Shown: positions 1 to 6,967, counted from the stretch's first letter. The stretch: DNA of 64,000 bases from DATNPX01 sp036702975 (GCA_036702975.1 DATNPX010000054.1:368381-432380), one strand, 5' to 3'. The notes: generated from the letters alone by a model not told the origin. Numbers and translations are program-made.

Positions 1-118
1 GCACCACGTCAGGCGTCTCGAAACCGTCCTCTTGCCAGTTGCGTTTACGCTCGTTTTTCGGATCCCATGTGGCCAATTTTTCATTGAATTGCTTGTAGCC
101 TTTCGGAAGTATCAACAC
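1..118 (-). CDS. Hypothetical phage protein, N-terminal fragment (cut by window edge)
   Basis: An open leftward frame runs off the window edge. The likely start is a GTG that overlaps the stop of the upstream ribbon-helix-helix gene, the translational coupling seen throughout this operon. The 39 visible residues are polar and basic with several aromatics, beginning near VLILPKGYKQFNEK and passing through KNERKRNWQEDGF. I do not recognise a family. Confidence 0.55.
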   Translation of the reverse strand, partial: MLILPKGYKQFNEKLATWDPKNERKRNWQEDGFETPDVV

Positions 119-294
119 GGCTTAGTTTCCTGCTGGATATATCGCGCAATCGCTTCGCGAATGCACCAGGCGCGGCTCACAAGAGAGCCAGATTTGCGCG
201 TTTTGCGCGTTGCAATCAAGTCAAGTTCGAAGATCTGATCAGGCGAAAGCTTGATCGGAATCGCTCGCATTCTCGGCTTCTTTTCGGCGGTCAT
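112..294 (-). CDS. Ribbon-helix-helix (CopG-like) small DNA-binding protein
   Basis: The 60-residue basic protein has a short beta-strand-like segment (IPIKLSPDQI) followed by two predicted helices, the second being REAIARYIQ. This fits a ribbon-helix-helix transcription factor, which binds operator DNA as a dimer through the paired N-terminal strands. Its ATG overlaps the stop of the gene upstream, so it is part of the long leftward operon. A second RHH-like gene lies at 16529-16747. The target is unknown; autoregulation within the element is the usual role for the family. Confidence 0.55.
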   Translation of the reverse strand: MTAEKKPRMRAIPIKLSPDQIFELDLIATRKTRKSGSLVSRAWCIREAIARYIQQETKPC

Positions 295-584
295 CTGCGC
301 GCAAGTTGGATCACATTACCAGCAGCCCGATCCAATTCAGCTTGCTTTGCTTCAGCCAGCGCCATTTGGTACTGAATTGCATCGCTTTCTTCCTGCATGG
401 CGGCCATAACCCCTGTCATTGCAAAGAATTCGCAGTGCTTGATCTTGCTCTTGACGCCTAATTCCTTGCAAAATTCCTTGAAAACCTGCTTGCCTTTGGT
501 GTCTTTTTCGGCTGCAGCATAGATTTCATCAAATCGCGCCTTTCTGGCTTCAGGATTAGTTCTCAGGCTTAATTGTTCGCTCAT
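291..584 (-). CDS. Hypothetical phage protein
   Basis: A 97-residue, highly charged, predicted helical protein (EARKARFDEIYAAAEKDTKG near the N-terminus, an Ala/Glu/Gln-rich helix in the middle, and a basic end). It overlaps both neighbours by four bases, between the RNA ligase gene upstream and the RHH gene downstream. No family recognised; the context suggests an accessory nucleic-acid function. Confidence 0.6.
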   Translation of the reverse strand: MSEQLSLRTNPEARKARFDEIYAAAEKDTKGKQVFKEFCKELGVKSKIKHCEFFAMTGVMAAMQEESDAIQYQMALAEAKQAELDRAAGNVIQLARR

Positions 585-1231
585 GCCGCCTCCTTGCCAC
601 GAAAATCAATCGTTTTCAGCTTGAATGCAACGCGCGAGCCACGGTGATCGTAGAGCCCGCGAGCCACGGCAACAATTCCTTCAGCCTCATAGCCAATTCC
701 TGTAATCTCATCGGCTAGGCGGCTATAGAAACCCTTCCGCACGAGCTGAACAACTTCATCGGTGGTTAATTCGCCCATCACCGGCGCATGTTTAACGCCG
801 AGCGATTCAGCTATCGAGGGAATAGCGATCTGATCAACCCAAGTTTCGGTCTCTTTTTGCACCAAAACGTCGAATAAAACGAACGTCTTGGTTGCCGAAT
901 ACGCAGCACCACCATTGATGCCAGGTCCGCAACCCTCGCCGAACAGCGTTACAGGCTTATCAAAGACCTGCTTCATCAATTCCGGCGTGAAGTGCTCGAT
1001 CAAAAACTTGTAAAGATCAGCTGGAAGGTCTTTCGGGTTGAGCGATTTTCTGCCTGCAACGGTGACGTTTTCACCGTCAAACTGAATCCGGATATTCTGG
1101 CCGTGGATTTTCTCTGTTACGTGCCACTCGCGAATCAGTCCAAATTCTTTCGCTCTGTAATCGCCTTCAACCAGCTTGAAAGTGCGTTCATCGCGCTTCA
1201 AGAGGGTCTCCATCTTAGGATATTCCTTCAT
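581..1231 (-). CDS. RNA ligase family protein (nucleotidyltransferase)
   Basis: The 216 residues carry the ordered motifs of the covalent nucleotidyltransferase superfamily: motif I TEKIHGQNIRI with the AMP-accepting lysine at about residue 41, motif III-like LFGEGCGPG at 96-104, motif IV EAEGIVAV at 182-189 and motif V AFKLKT at 202-207. Proteins of this type join 5'-phosphate and 3'-hydroxyl ends of RNA using ATP. The length fits the compact T4 Rnl2/RNA_ligase catalytic core without a C-terminal domain. The element also encodes several tRNAs, so repair of cleaved tRNA is an attractive role, as for T4 Rnl1; that link is inference. A DNA ligase role cannot be fully excluded, but no OB-fold or zinc finger follows the core. 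Confidence 0.85.
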   Translation of the reverse strand: MKEYPKMETLLKRDERTFKLVEGDYRAKEFGLIREWHVTEKIHGQNIRIQFDGENVTVAGRKSLNPKDLPADLYKFLIEHFTPELMKQVFDKPVTLFGEGCGPGINGGAAYSATKTFVLFDVLVQKETETWVDQIAIPSIAESLGVKHAPVMGELTTDEVVQLVRKGFYSRLADEITGIGYEAEGIVAVARGLYDHRGSRVAFKLKTIDFRGKEAA

Positions 1232-1440
1232 CCGTAGCTATACTCTGTCTTTTGCTCCCGAACAACTTCAGTGGCTTCGATTGTCTCTTTCAAGACAGCC
1301 ATTTTATGAATGAAGTGTTCGGTCAAACCTATTTCCGGGCGTGCGTGTTCTAGCCTCGCAAGTTCTTCACGAGCTGCTTGGCGCACGTCGTGCGGATACT
1401 TAAGCTGTTCAACATATTGGTAATATGTCTTCTGGCTCAT
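1228..1440 (-). CDS. Hypothetical phage protein
   Basis: A 70-residue, charged, helical protein whose ATG overlaps the stop of the upstream gene and whose stop overlaps the RNA ligase start. It begins MSQKTYYQYVEQLKYP and has two predicted amphipathic helices. No recognised domain. Confidence 0.6.
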   Translation of the reverse strand: MSQKTYYQYVEQLKYPHDVRQAAREELARLEHARPEIGLTEHFIHKMAVLKETIEATEVVREQKTEYSYG

Positions 1441-1901
1441 ATGATTTCGATGTCCACTTTTGGCGCGCTCGCCTTGACTCGCTTCATGCTTTCGGAGACA
1501 TAGAAGAAAGTTCCAGGGCGTTTAGTTGCTTCGGCCTGCGCAAAAGCTAGTGCTTCGGTTGGCGTTGCAAATGCCTTTTGATCACCAGCCATTACCGAAT
1601 AAACGACGTTCAAGCGGTCTTGGCGCTTAACTTCCTTGTCATTCAGTCTACGGTTGATCCACGAGCGCACGTCGCGCATTTCCTTCTCGCTAAGTTGCCC
1701 AAGTGCGAAGAGAATTGAATCAACACCACTGAGGCTTCCCTCTTTTTCCACTACCTCAGCGAGACGGCTCCAAATCGTTTCCGCCTGCTTCGAAAGAACG
1801 GCTTGCTTCTGCAGTTCCGTCTTGAATGGCTCAGTCACGGGGACGCCCATGGTATCGACGTAACAACCTTTTCGCCAATCGTATTTATATTCGCCAGCCA
1901 T
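1437..1901 (-). CDS. Hypothetical phage protein
   Basis: A 154-residue soluble protein. The N-terminal half is helical (KQAVLSKQAETIWSRLAEVV); the C-terminal half has a possible small alpha/beta unit ending KVDIEII. Starts and stops overlap those of its neighbours. Not recognised. Confidence 0.6.
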   Translation of the reverse strand: MAGEYKYDWRKGCYVDTMGVPVTEPFKTELQKQAVLSKQAETIWSRLAEVVEKEGSLSGVDSILFALGQLSEKEMRDVRSWINRRLNDKEVKRQDRLNVVYSVMAGDQKAFATPTEALAFAQAEATKRPGTFFYVSESMKRVKASAPKVDIEII

Positions 1902-2078
1902 TTATGTGCTTGCCTTCTTAGTGTGAGGCAGAAGAGCCTCGAAACCTTTTTCTAACGCGGTTGCAGCATCACCGAGCACGTGCTCAAAGTCTGCGATTGC
2001 GCCTGATTGCTTCGCTTCCTGATAAAGTTGGAAGAACTCCGAAGCGGTTGTGATAACTTCTGCTGGATTTACAGCCAT
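1902..2078 (-). CDS. Small hypothetical phage protein (58 aa)
   Basis: An ATG with a good ribosome-binding site (AGAGGTAATCAC just upstream) opens a 58-codon frame ending in TAA directly against the next start codon. The protein begins MAVNPAEVITTASEFFQLYQ, is mostly helical and acidic in the middle, and ends in a basic KKAST tail. Function unknown. Confidence 0.6.
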   Translation of the reverse strand: MAVNPAEVITTASEFFQLYQEAKQSGAIADFEHVLGDAATALEKGFEALLPHTKKAST

Positions 2079-2082
2079 GTGA

Positions 2083-2226
2083 TTACCTCTTCAAAAGAGC
2101 GGCAACGGCACCAACGCCAGTTGCAAACAAAGTGATGCAAAAGCTGCAGCTGAGTGTGATTGCTGACAGTTTCAGTTGCAGCCAGAAGAGCGCATCAACG
2201 GCGCTCGGCGCTAACGTAATTTCCAT
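2083..2226 (-). CDS. Small single-pass membrane protein (47 aa)
   Basis: The frame opens with ATG after AAGGAGAAAA, a strong ribosome-binding site. A hydrophobic stretch of about 25 residues (FWLQLKLSAITLSCSFCITL and on) is followed by a Lys-Arg end. Size and topology resemble small phage membrane proteins, including some holins, but no lysis enzyme lies next to it, so this is not a function call. A second such gene follows immediately. Confidence 0.5.
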   Translation of the reverse strand: MEITLAPSAVDALFWLQLKLSAITLSCSFCITLFATGVGAVAALLKR

Positions 2227-2234
2227 TTTTCTCC

Positions 2235-2375
2235 TTACCACCCGAACGTCCAATCAGCTCGGGTTAACATCCAAATTAAATAGACACCCAGTGCTGCGAA
2301 CATCACAAGCACCAATTCAAACAGTCCGGCAACTGTCCACAGCAACCAAATCGGCAGGTGCAGAACGATGTCCAT
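2235..2375 (-). CDS. Small single-pass membrane protein (46 aa)
   Basis: The internal ATG is chosen because AAGGAGAAAA sits just upstream; a longer reading would run far into the previous gene. The product has one long hydrophobic helix (IWLLWTVAGLFELVLVMFAA) and a short polar tail. The start lies inside the previous gene, so translation is probably coupled. Same ribosome-binding site as the next small membrane protein. Function unknown; a holin-type role is one possibility. Confidence 0.5.
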   Translation of the reverse strand: MDIVLHLPIWLLWTVAGLFELVLVMFAALGVYLIWMLTRADWTFGW

Positions 2376-2736
2376 TTTTCTCCTTTTCAAGCAACTCGGC
2401 ACATTCCACGCCAAGCTGTTTTCGACGGTCTCGATCTTTTTTCTTCTCGTCTGGAAGCAAGCTGAAAAAGTGCGAGATCGCCCCCTCGGCATTCCAGAAA
2501 CCAGCAGAGCTAGCGAGAACATCGGTCAGATCTCTCGGCTCACCACCTTCGCCCCAAGCGCCACAACCAGAACAACTTCCGTAGTAGCCAGCGAAGACGA
2601 TAAACTGATCTTTGAAGCGTCCAAGAGCGAACACCTCGCCCTGGTAATCGCCGACATCTTCGATGTCAATCCAAAGAACTTCCTTCGAAGACTCTTTTAG
2701 ATAGTCGGAAAAATAATTCTCTTCAATCGCTTTCAT
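2317..2736 (-). CDS. Hypothetical phage protein with Cys/Gly-rich loop
   Basis: A 139-residue protein with an acidic N-terminal half, a YYGSCSGCGAWGEGGEP segment that could bind metal, and a Lys/Arg/Glu-rich tail. Its 3' end overlaps the start of the small membrane gene in another frame. No family recognised. Confidence 0.55.
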   Translation of the reverse strand: MKAIEENYFSDYLKESSKEVLWIDIEDVGDYQGEVFALGRFKDQFIVFAGYYGSCSGCGAWGEGGEPRDLTDVLASSAGFWNAEGAISHFFSLLPDEKKKDRDRRKQLGVECAELLEKEKNGHRSAPADLVAVDSCRTV

Positions 2737-3158
2737 TGCTTCCTCACAAGTGCAACACGCACGCGATCAACGTCAATGGTGTATTCAGCCACGCACTGAC
2801 TGCGCGGTATTGGATCAACATCCATCTGAAGACAGAATACGCCACCATTCCCGTATGCAAGACGAACAAGCGGTTCGAGCAAGCAAGCAGTAGCCACGCG
2901 CAATGCCTCGCGAGCATATGTATCTGACACGCCAGCTTCTCTTGCTACCTTCTTCACCATTGCTTCGCCAATCGTGCCGTTAGTCATCAACTTCGGGCGA
3001 AAGACCAAGTGAACCTCGCCAGAGCGAGCCTGAGCGTCACAGGTCCAATCGCGTAGCTTCAGTGCTGAATCCATCACGATGGTGTTCTTCTCAACGCTCA
3101 CATCGCTTACGAAGCGTTCAAGCGGTAATATCGGTAGTTTCGTTTGTTCGTCTTGCAT
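2733..3158 (-). CDS. Hypothetical phage protein
   Basis: A 141-residue mixed alpha/beta protein. The central helical segment (MVKKVAREAGVSDTYAREAL) looks like a helix-turn-helix, but no clear family pattern is present. ATG overlaps with both flanking genes by four bases or lies a few bases away. Confidence 0.55.
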   Translation of the reverse strand: MQDEQTKLPILPLERFVSDVSVEKNTIVMDSALKLRDWTCDAQARSGEVHLVFRPKLMTNGTIGEAMVKKVAREAGVSDTYAREALRVATACLLEPLVRLAYGNGGVFCLQMDVDPIPRSQCVAEYTIDVDRVRVALVRKQ

Positions 3159-3164
3159 CTTCTT

Positions 3165-3569
3165 CTACACTTTTCCAAGTTGTTTTCGAACCTTTGACAG
3201 GAACGAAGTGCGCTGCGCAGGTGTAGGTATCTGCGGAACACCCCAACTTTCATCAAACTGAATAACGCCACAGGCGTAAGCGTGAAATCGGGCAGCTGCT
3301 AGCTCTGCCGAATCAAACGGACACGAGAATGATCGAGCAAGTTTGTCAGCATTTCTAACCATCATGAAGCTTACCGTGACTGAATCAACGCCACGCTCAA
3401 GCCAATCAGTAAGCAGCAGTGCAAATCTAGACTGCCCCGTTTCAGCTTCGAAAGACGGCAGCACATGCTTTTCAGCAGGCTTATTAAAAGTGATTCCCAA
3501 CAAAGGTTCAAGATGCACTTTTAGCGCTTCGAACATCGCCAAGTAGTTTGCAGTTCTATCGTCTGTCAT
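3165..3569 (-). CDS. Hypothetical phage protein
   Basis: A 134-residue soluble protein with a helical N-terminus and a basic C-terminal helix (SKVRKQLGKV). It is the first gene of this sub-run; two tRNA-like loci lie just upstream. No family recognised. Confidence 0.55.
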   Translation of the reverse strand: MTDDRTANYLAMFEALKVHLEPLLGITFNKPAEKHVLPSFEAETGQSRFALLLTDWLERGVDSVTVSFMMVRNADKLARSFSCPFDSAELAAARFHAYACGVIQFDESWGVPQIPTPAQRTSFLSKVRKQLGKV

Positions 3570-3589
3570 TTTTCTTCCTTCTAAAGTAG

Positions 3590-3665
3590 GGTACGCGGTT
3601 GGACTAGTACCAACACTGGCACCGTTTGTATCCGGCTGCCTCTTCTAAATTGGGCTACACGTACC
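3590..3665 (-). tRNA. Degenerate tRNA-like locus (8-nt anticodon loop?)
   Basis: On the minus strand a cloverleaf of near-normal spacing can be drawn: acceptor arm GTACGTG/CGCGTAC extended by an extra G-C pair as in tRNA-His, a D-arm-like AGCCCAATTTAGAAGAGGCA, and a five-pair T stem GTTGG/CCAAC. The T loop is TACTAGT instead of TTCGANT. The anticodon stem pairs only if a four-pair stem with an eight-base loop (GATACAAA) is allowed. No CCA is encoded. It is either a decayed tRNA or a tRNA-like RNA; the anticodon cannot be assigned. Confidence 0.4.
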
Positions 3666-3670
3666 ATAAT

Positions 3671-3760
3671 TGGGGGACCGCAAGGGAATCGAACCCTCAT
3701 TTTCTGACTGCCCTCTTTTAAAGGGCACCACCCAGCTGCCTGCCAGGTGCGGCATCTCCT
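3671..3760 (-). tRNA. Degenerate tRNA-like locus with encoded CCA
   Basis: The 3' part is a convincing tRNA end on the minus strand: T arm GAGGG-TTCGATT-CCCTT, then GCGGTCC, a C and CCA. Upstream is a six-pair stem TGCCCT/AGGGCA closing a seven-base loop TTAAAAG (nominal anticodon AAA), which reads as a lysine-like CTTTTAA loop on the other strand. No matching 5' acceptor strand is present, so the 5' limit is approximate and the gene is probably decayed. Confidence 0.4.
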
Positions 3761-3784
3761 GCCTCCAGATCAGCGAATTTCCAT

Positions 3785-4018
3785 TTATTCGAACAGCCCC
3801 ATAGCTTTCTTACCGAGATTCCTAAACCACTCCACCAGCTTTTCCCAGTAGGTTGGCTCATGGACGGGTACGTAAATCTCACGAACTCCGTAGATATCCA
3901 TTGTCATCTGCGCCTTGGTGCGTTCAATCGCTCGTTGAGCAATGTCATAGCAATAGGCTTCGATCTCAGTCCTCGATGGAACCTTCGGTGCTTCAATCCA
4001 GCAAGCAGCACAACACAT
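3785..4018 (-). CDS. Hypothetical phage protein, Cys-rich N-terminus
   Basis: A 77-residue protein beginning MCCAACWIEAP, followed by helices and ending in an amphipathic aromatic-basic helix (YWEKLVEWFRNLGKKAMG), as in membrane-surface peptides. It directly abuts the stop of the next upstream gene. Function unknown. Confidence 0.5.
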   Translation of the reverse strand: MCCAACWIEAPKVPSRTEIEAYCYDIAQRAIERTKAQMTMDIYGVREIYVPVHEPTYWEKLVEWFRNLGKKAMGLFE

Positions 4019-4201
4019 CTACTTCACCTGCTCCAAAGCCTGACTGGCCAGCTTCGCAGAGTTCATCTCTGGCGGGTAAAAGAATTGGTACGTTGCGTGG
4101 TGCAAGATATTCATCAGGAAGTTTTCAAACACCCTGCTAAGCATCTGGCATGCGAAATACAACACGATCAGGCTGGATATGCCTTCAACAGTAAACGTCA
4201 T
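4019..4201 (-). CDS. Small hypothetical phage protein
   Basis: A 60-residue protein with a moderately hydrophobic N-terminal helix (GISSLIVLYFACQMLSRVF) that may associate with the membrane. Overlaps the upstream gene by four bases and abuts the downstream one. Not recognised. Confidence 0.5.
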   Translation of the reverse strand: MTFTVEGISSLIVLYFACQMLSRVFENFLMNILHHATYQFFYPPEMNSAKLASQALEQVK

Positions 4202-4482
4202 TCTTCCTCCACAGTTAAAAGCGGCGATGGTAGGTTCCTGTCAAATGAGACCTTGGCACCCTCGTGGATGAATGGATACGCACTGCGAAAGCTGGTTACT
4301 TCTACGGTTGTGCCATCAGTCAATCGAATTTGAAAGCAAACATGGCTACTGCCACTTTCAACATATTCAATTTCGTGCTGGATGGCTCCGTGCACAATGT
4401 CAGGTTTATAGTTGCTCGCGGAATACACCGCTGCCCACGTTAAAAGCCCAAGCACTGACGCTGTAAGCACCTTACCGATCAT
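4198..4482 (-). CDS. Membrane-anchored hypothetical phage protein
   Basis: A 94-residue protein with an N-terminal signal-anchor (KVLTASVLGLLTWAAVYSAS) and a beta-rich exported domain with sequences such as CFQIRLTDGTTVEV. It is the first gene of a three-gene membrane-associated run and follows a 1-kb region with few coding signals, so its promoter probably lies there. Function unknown. Confidence 0.55.
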   Translation of the reverse strand: MIGKVLTASVLGLLTWAAVYSASNYKPDIVHGAIQHEIEYVESGSSHVCFQIRLTDGTTVEVTSFRSAYPFIHEGAKVSFDRNLPSPLLTVEEE

Positions 4483-4711
4483 ATCTCACTGTTACCTTAC
4501 TGAAAGTCCTTGAATCTCTCAGCTCAGTTGCGTTGTGAGTGATCTGCACTTCGCGTCTTGCTATACCTCATAGTATACCCAGGTATTCTCTTCCAATTCA
4601 ACTGAAAATTTTGTAGGAAAAATTTGGAGAATGCAAAATTTGAAGAAGGATAGTTACGAGTACCACACACTGAAATTTTTGCATCTAAGGTATCTCACCC
4701 TTCACTGAATC

Positions 4712-4741
4712 CCACCATCCATGGCAGTGCCACCATCCATG
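4712..4741. repeat. Direct repeat of CCACCATCCATG, 18-bp period
   Basis: The 12-base word CCACCATCCATG occurs at 4,712 and again at 4,730, separated by GCAGTG. It lies at the left end of the gene-poor region. Weak frames across it read MDGG repeats but lack ribosome-binding sites. Confidence 0.6.
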
Positions 4742-4926
4742 CCTGGACGCTGCGAACGCACAGCCTGCGGCTCTTGCATCATCACTGAATGAATCAATGG
4801 AACATCGTGTGCACAATATTGCAATGAATGTATGCGATGTATATCGCATTGATGTGATACCATGCTTGGTGAGCAACCTATCGCTGTCGCTCTATCATTC
4901 AAAGCTTATGCTCAATCAAAGTAATG

Positions 4927-5277
4927 CTATTGCATATCTTGCATGACTGTATGTCCATGCACTGGATGAATGCTATGCACTGATGCATTAACAATGCTTG
5001 ACGCCGCTTCGCTGTGCAATGCACTGGTTGCATTTAATGCACTTGATGAATGCCGCGGCGCATCACCTACAACATCCCTGGAAGCTGTGCGGTAACCGCC
5101 ACACTGTAAGCAATGATCAACAGACCCTATAATTTGCAATCCCTTGGAACATCCAGGCTGACATGTTATCCAACCCCAGGTATTCACAATCTGCGGGGCC
5201 ATGCATTGGCAAGTCCGATTGCATTGGCTGCACCATCCATTGCCTTTGAATCTCATGCAGTCTTGCATCACGTGCAC
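4927..5277 (-). CDS. Possible cysteine-rich (zinc-binding) small protein
   Basis: A GTG-initiated frame whose first 65 residues hold eight spaced cysteines (WCSQC, CQC, CQPGC, CLQCGG), as in zinc-ribbon proteins, which are common elsewhere in this element. The rest is low-complexity Ser/His/Ala read through the TGCAT-rich DNA and may not be coding. No good ribosome-binding site is seen. The cysteine spacing argues for a gene; the location and tail argue against. Confidence 0.3.
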   Translation of the reverse strand: MHVMQDCMRFKGNGWCSQCNRTCQCMAPQIVNTWGWITCQPGCSKGLQIIGSVDHCLQCGGYRTASRDVVGDAPRHSSSALNATSALHSEAASSIVNASVHSIHPVHGHTVMQDMQ

Positions 5278-5469
5278 CCTGAACCGCCGGTTCTATTACT
5301 TTAAACTTTGCGAATGCACTTCGTGCCGAACGGCACGCTGCATTTAATGCGTAATATACCTAAATAGTAACACATACGCAAAATAACTAGCACCAGATAT
5401 GATGCCTCATGGTAGCTATCTCTTTTAACAGCGGTTCTATTGTTAGTAAATAAGTGTTGTACATATGAG

Positions 5470-5787
5470 CTATGCAATAGTCTTGGTCGGTGAGTTGAAT
5501 GTTATGTGTTCCGGGTTGTCAGGCATTGAGATGTAGCCAGCATCAACGAGTGGCATACCACAGTCTTCACACCAGATGCGCTTGGGACGCGTGCAATACA
5601 ATGCCTGCTCGCCTTTCTTCATTGGTCTGTGGCACTCGATGCAATAACCGCCATCATACTTGGTCTCAATAACGAGATACTTAGCCGGCTCTTTTGCAAT
5701 GCCATGCAACCAAGCACGCTTTGTATCCGGAAGCTTGGAGTCCGCCACGCCGTTTTTAAAGAGCTCGTTGAATCGTTGCATGTCCAT
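5470..5787 (-). CDS. Zinc-ribbon-like hypothetical phage protein
   Basis: The internal start MDMQRFNELF is chosen because GGAAGGAGTGATT precedes it and because a longer reading would enter the tRNA-Tyr gene. The 105-residue product has two CxxC pairs (YCIECH and WCEDCG) flanking a basic segment, the layout of a small treble-clef or zinc-ribbon fold. The N-terminal third is helical. No defined family; a nucleic-acid-binding role is inference. Confidence 0.6.
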   Translation of the reverse strand: MDMQRFNELFKNGVADSKLPDTKRAWLHGIAKEPAKYLVIETKYDGGYCIECHRPMKKGEQALYCTRPKRIWCEDCGMPLVDAGYISMPDNPEHITFNSPTKTIA

Positions 5788-5845
5788 AATCACTCCTTCC
5801 TTGATACAAGACCACCGCCCAGGCGAAGTGGACGGTGGAATAAAT

Positions 5846-5931
5846 TGGTGCAAGAGGTTCGATTCGAACGAACGTGCCGATTAAGGAACTGCTTTACAGG
5901 CAGCTGGTTTCAGCCACTCACCCACTCTCAC
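5846..5931 (-). tRNA. tRNA-Tyr (GTA)
   Basis: A class II tRNA with acceptor GTGAGAG pairing to CTCTTGC (two G-T wobbles), anticodon loop CTGTAAA giving GTA, a long variable arm, T arm GTTCG-TTCGAAT-CGAAC, discriminator A and an encoded CCA. About 86 bases. First of four well-formed tRNAs clustered in the element. Confidence 0.9.
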
Positions 5932-6052
5932 TGGTGGACATTACATCACTCGCACGTAAATTGGTCCTGCTGACTCATATGCGTTATGACATGCCCTGTT
6001 CCACAGATATATTGCAGGTCTGTGGTTTCACGCCGCATTTTAAGTGGCGACT

Positions 6053-6128
6053 TGGTAGCGAAGACAGGGCTTGAACCTGTGGCCTGAGAGTTATCAGCTC
6101 TCTGCTCTGCCAACTGAGCTACTTCGCG
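6053..6128 (-). tRNA. tRNA-Ile (GAT)
   Basis: A standard cloverleaf: D arm AGCTCAGTTGGCAGAGC, anticodon stem GAGAG/CTCTC with loop CTGATAA (anticodon GAT), T arm ACAGG-TTCAAGC-CCTGT, discriminator A and encoded CCA. The first acceptor position is a C-T mismatch. It is one base from the tRNA-Gly gene. Confidence 0.9.
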
Positions 6129-6129
6129 A

Positions 6130-6203
6130 TGGTGCGCTTCTAGAGATTTGAACTCTAATACCCTGTTTGGAAGACAGGCGTCCTGCCATTGAACGAGAAA
6201 CGC
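6130..6203 (-). tRNA. tRNA-Gly (TCC)
   Basis: Acceptor GCGTTTC/GAAGCGC, anticodon stem CCTGT/ACAGG with loop CTTCCAA (anticodon TCC), T loop TTCAAAT and an encoded CCA. Directly next to tRNA-Ile, so probably co-transcribed. Confidence 0.9.
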
Positions 6204-6282
6204 TCATCCCGTTACAACGCACAATACGGGGGTAATGCGGACGGCCTCACCGGCGATCAACCCGGTCCTACCGACAAAGATT

Positions 6283-6353
6283 TAGCAGGAATGGGAATCG
6301 AACCCATCTTTATGGCTTATGAGACCAGTGAGCAGCCACTGCTCCATCCTGCG
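6283..6353 (-). tRNA. tRNA-Met (CAT), initiator-like
   Basis: Anticodon loop CTCATAA gives CAT. Two features fit an initiator rather than an elongator: a C1-T72 mismatch at the end of the acceptor arm, and an A11-T24 pair in the D stem GAGC/GCTC. The anticodon stem has only two of the three G-C pairs typical of bacterial initiators. The 3' end lacks an encoded CCA, unlike its neighbours. The tRNA-Ile here also has a 1-72 mismatch, so that feature alone is not decisive. Confidence 0.8.
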
Positions 6354-6374
6354 CCACACTACCCATAGTATCAT

Positions 6375-6710
6375 TCACCACCCAAACAAGCGCATGTATT
6401 GCCTCATTAATAGTTCGTCATTTCGAGGCCTCTCTATCTTAAATATTGGTAGATCGCTTGCTTTGATTTGCGGAGCGCTGGCGCAAAAGAGCTTCCCACA
6501 TTTACACGAAAAACCATTCCAGCAAACATCAAGGCCGACTGATTTCGCAAGCGCATTCTCACGTTCTAGTTTTTCCCTGAATAGCTTGTGAGTATACGAT
6601 GACCATCCAATTGAACGCGGCTTCATCACAAGGCCGCGCCTGGCGTACCAACCGCATGCTGCGCAATTAACAACTGCGCATCTACCATTGCGCCATTCAG
6701 TTTGCTTCAT
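6375..6710 (-). CDS. Zinc-ribbon-like hypothetical phage protein
   Basis: A 111-residue protein with cysteine pairs NCAAC near the N-terminus and CKCGKLFC in the middle, which could bind one zinc. GTGGAGCA precedes the ATG and the start overlaps the upstream stop. It is the last gene before the tRNA cluster. Function unknown. Confidence 0.55.
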   Translation of the reverse strand: MKQTEWRNGRCAVVNCAACGWYARRGLVMKPRSIGWSSYTHKLFREKLERENALAKSVGLDVCWNGFSCKCGKLFCASAPQIKASDLPIFKIERPRNDELLMRQYMRLFGW

Positions 6711-6967
6711 TGCTCCACGCTATATACATGCTCGCAACTCTGGTTGCTGCAAATCGTCGCCCACTTACCATAACGTGATATCAGCTTCTTTTTGGCACCC
6801 ATGCCACACTTTGGACATTTATCGCGCATCGGTGCTGGTTGTGGCAAGTGCGCATTTATACGATTCTGCAAGTCTTCGAGAATGTCGAATATCCCGCGCT
6901 GCACTTCGTAATTCATGGTGCCGGGATAGTTGGCCGCCATGTTTCTAAGCTCTTTGATCGTTTTCAT
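6707..6967 (-). CDS. Zinc-ribbon hypothetical phage protein
   Basis: The start MKTIKELRNM is preferred because GAGGGTCTTGC precedes it and it overlaps the previous stop by four bases. The 86-residue product has a helical N-terminus and a C-terminal zinc ribbon, CPKCGMG then CSNQSC, typical of small phage proteins that contact nucleic acid or polymerase. No specific family. Confidence 0.6.
   Translation of the reverse strand: MKTIKELRNMAANYPGTMNYEVQRGIFDILEDLQNRINAHLPQPAPMRDKCPKCGMGAKKKLISRYGKWATICSNQSCEHVYSVEQ

Larger units (their letters stand above)
4483..5469. other. Gene-poor region rich in TGCAT motifs
   Basis: Nearly 1 kb with no convincing gene apart from one Cys-rich candidate. TGCAT, ATGCA and AATGC occur again and again between about 4,770 and 5,350. 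TGCATTTAATGC appears twice, near 5,027 and 5,340. A perfect hairpin TGCGAT-GTAT-ATCGCA lies at 4,833-4,848. The density of short palindromes suggests a protein-binding or origin-like region, but no classic iteron array or AT-rich unwinding box is clear. Confidence 0.4.

Noticed and set aside
4685..4902. Two short leftward frames in the TGCAT-rich region
   Set aside because: No ribosome-binding site and composition dictated by short repeats.
5946..6038. 30-codon leftward frame between tRNA-Tyr and tRNA-Ile with Cys/His residues
   Set aside because: No ribosome-binding site, and the region is probably tRNA-cluster spacer.
6204..6282. Possible fifth tRNA between tRNA-Met and tRNA-Gly
   Set aside because: A few short stems can be drawn, but there is no T arm or recognisable anticodon arm.
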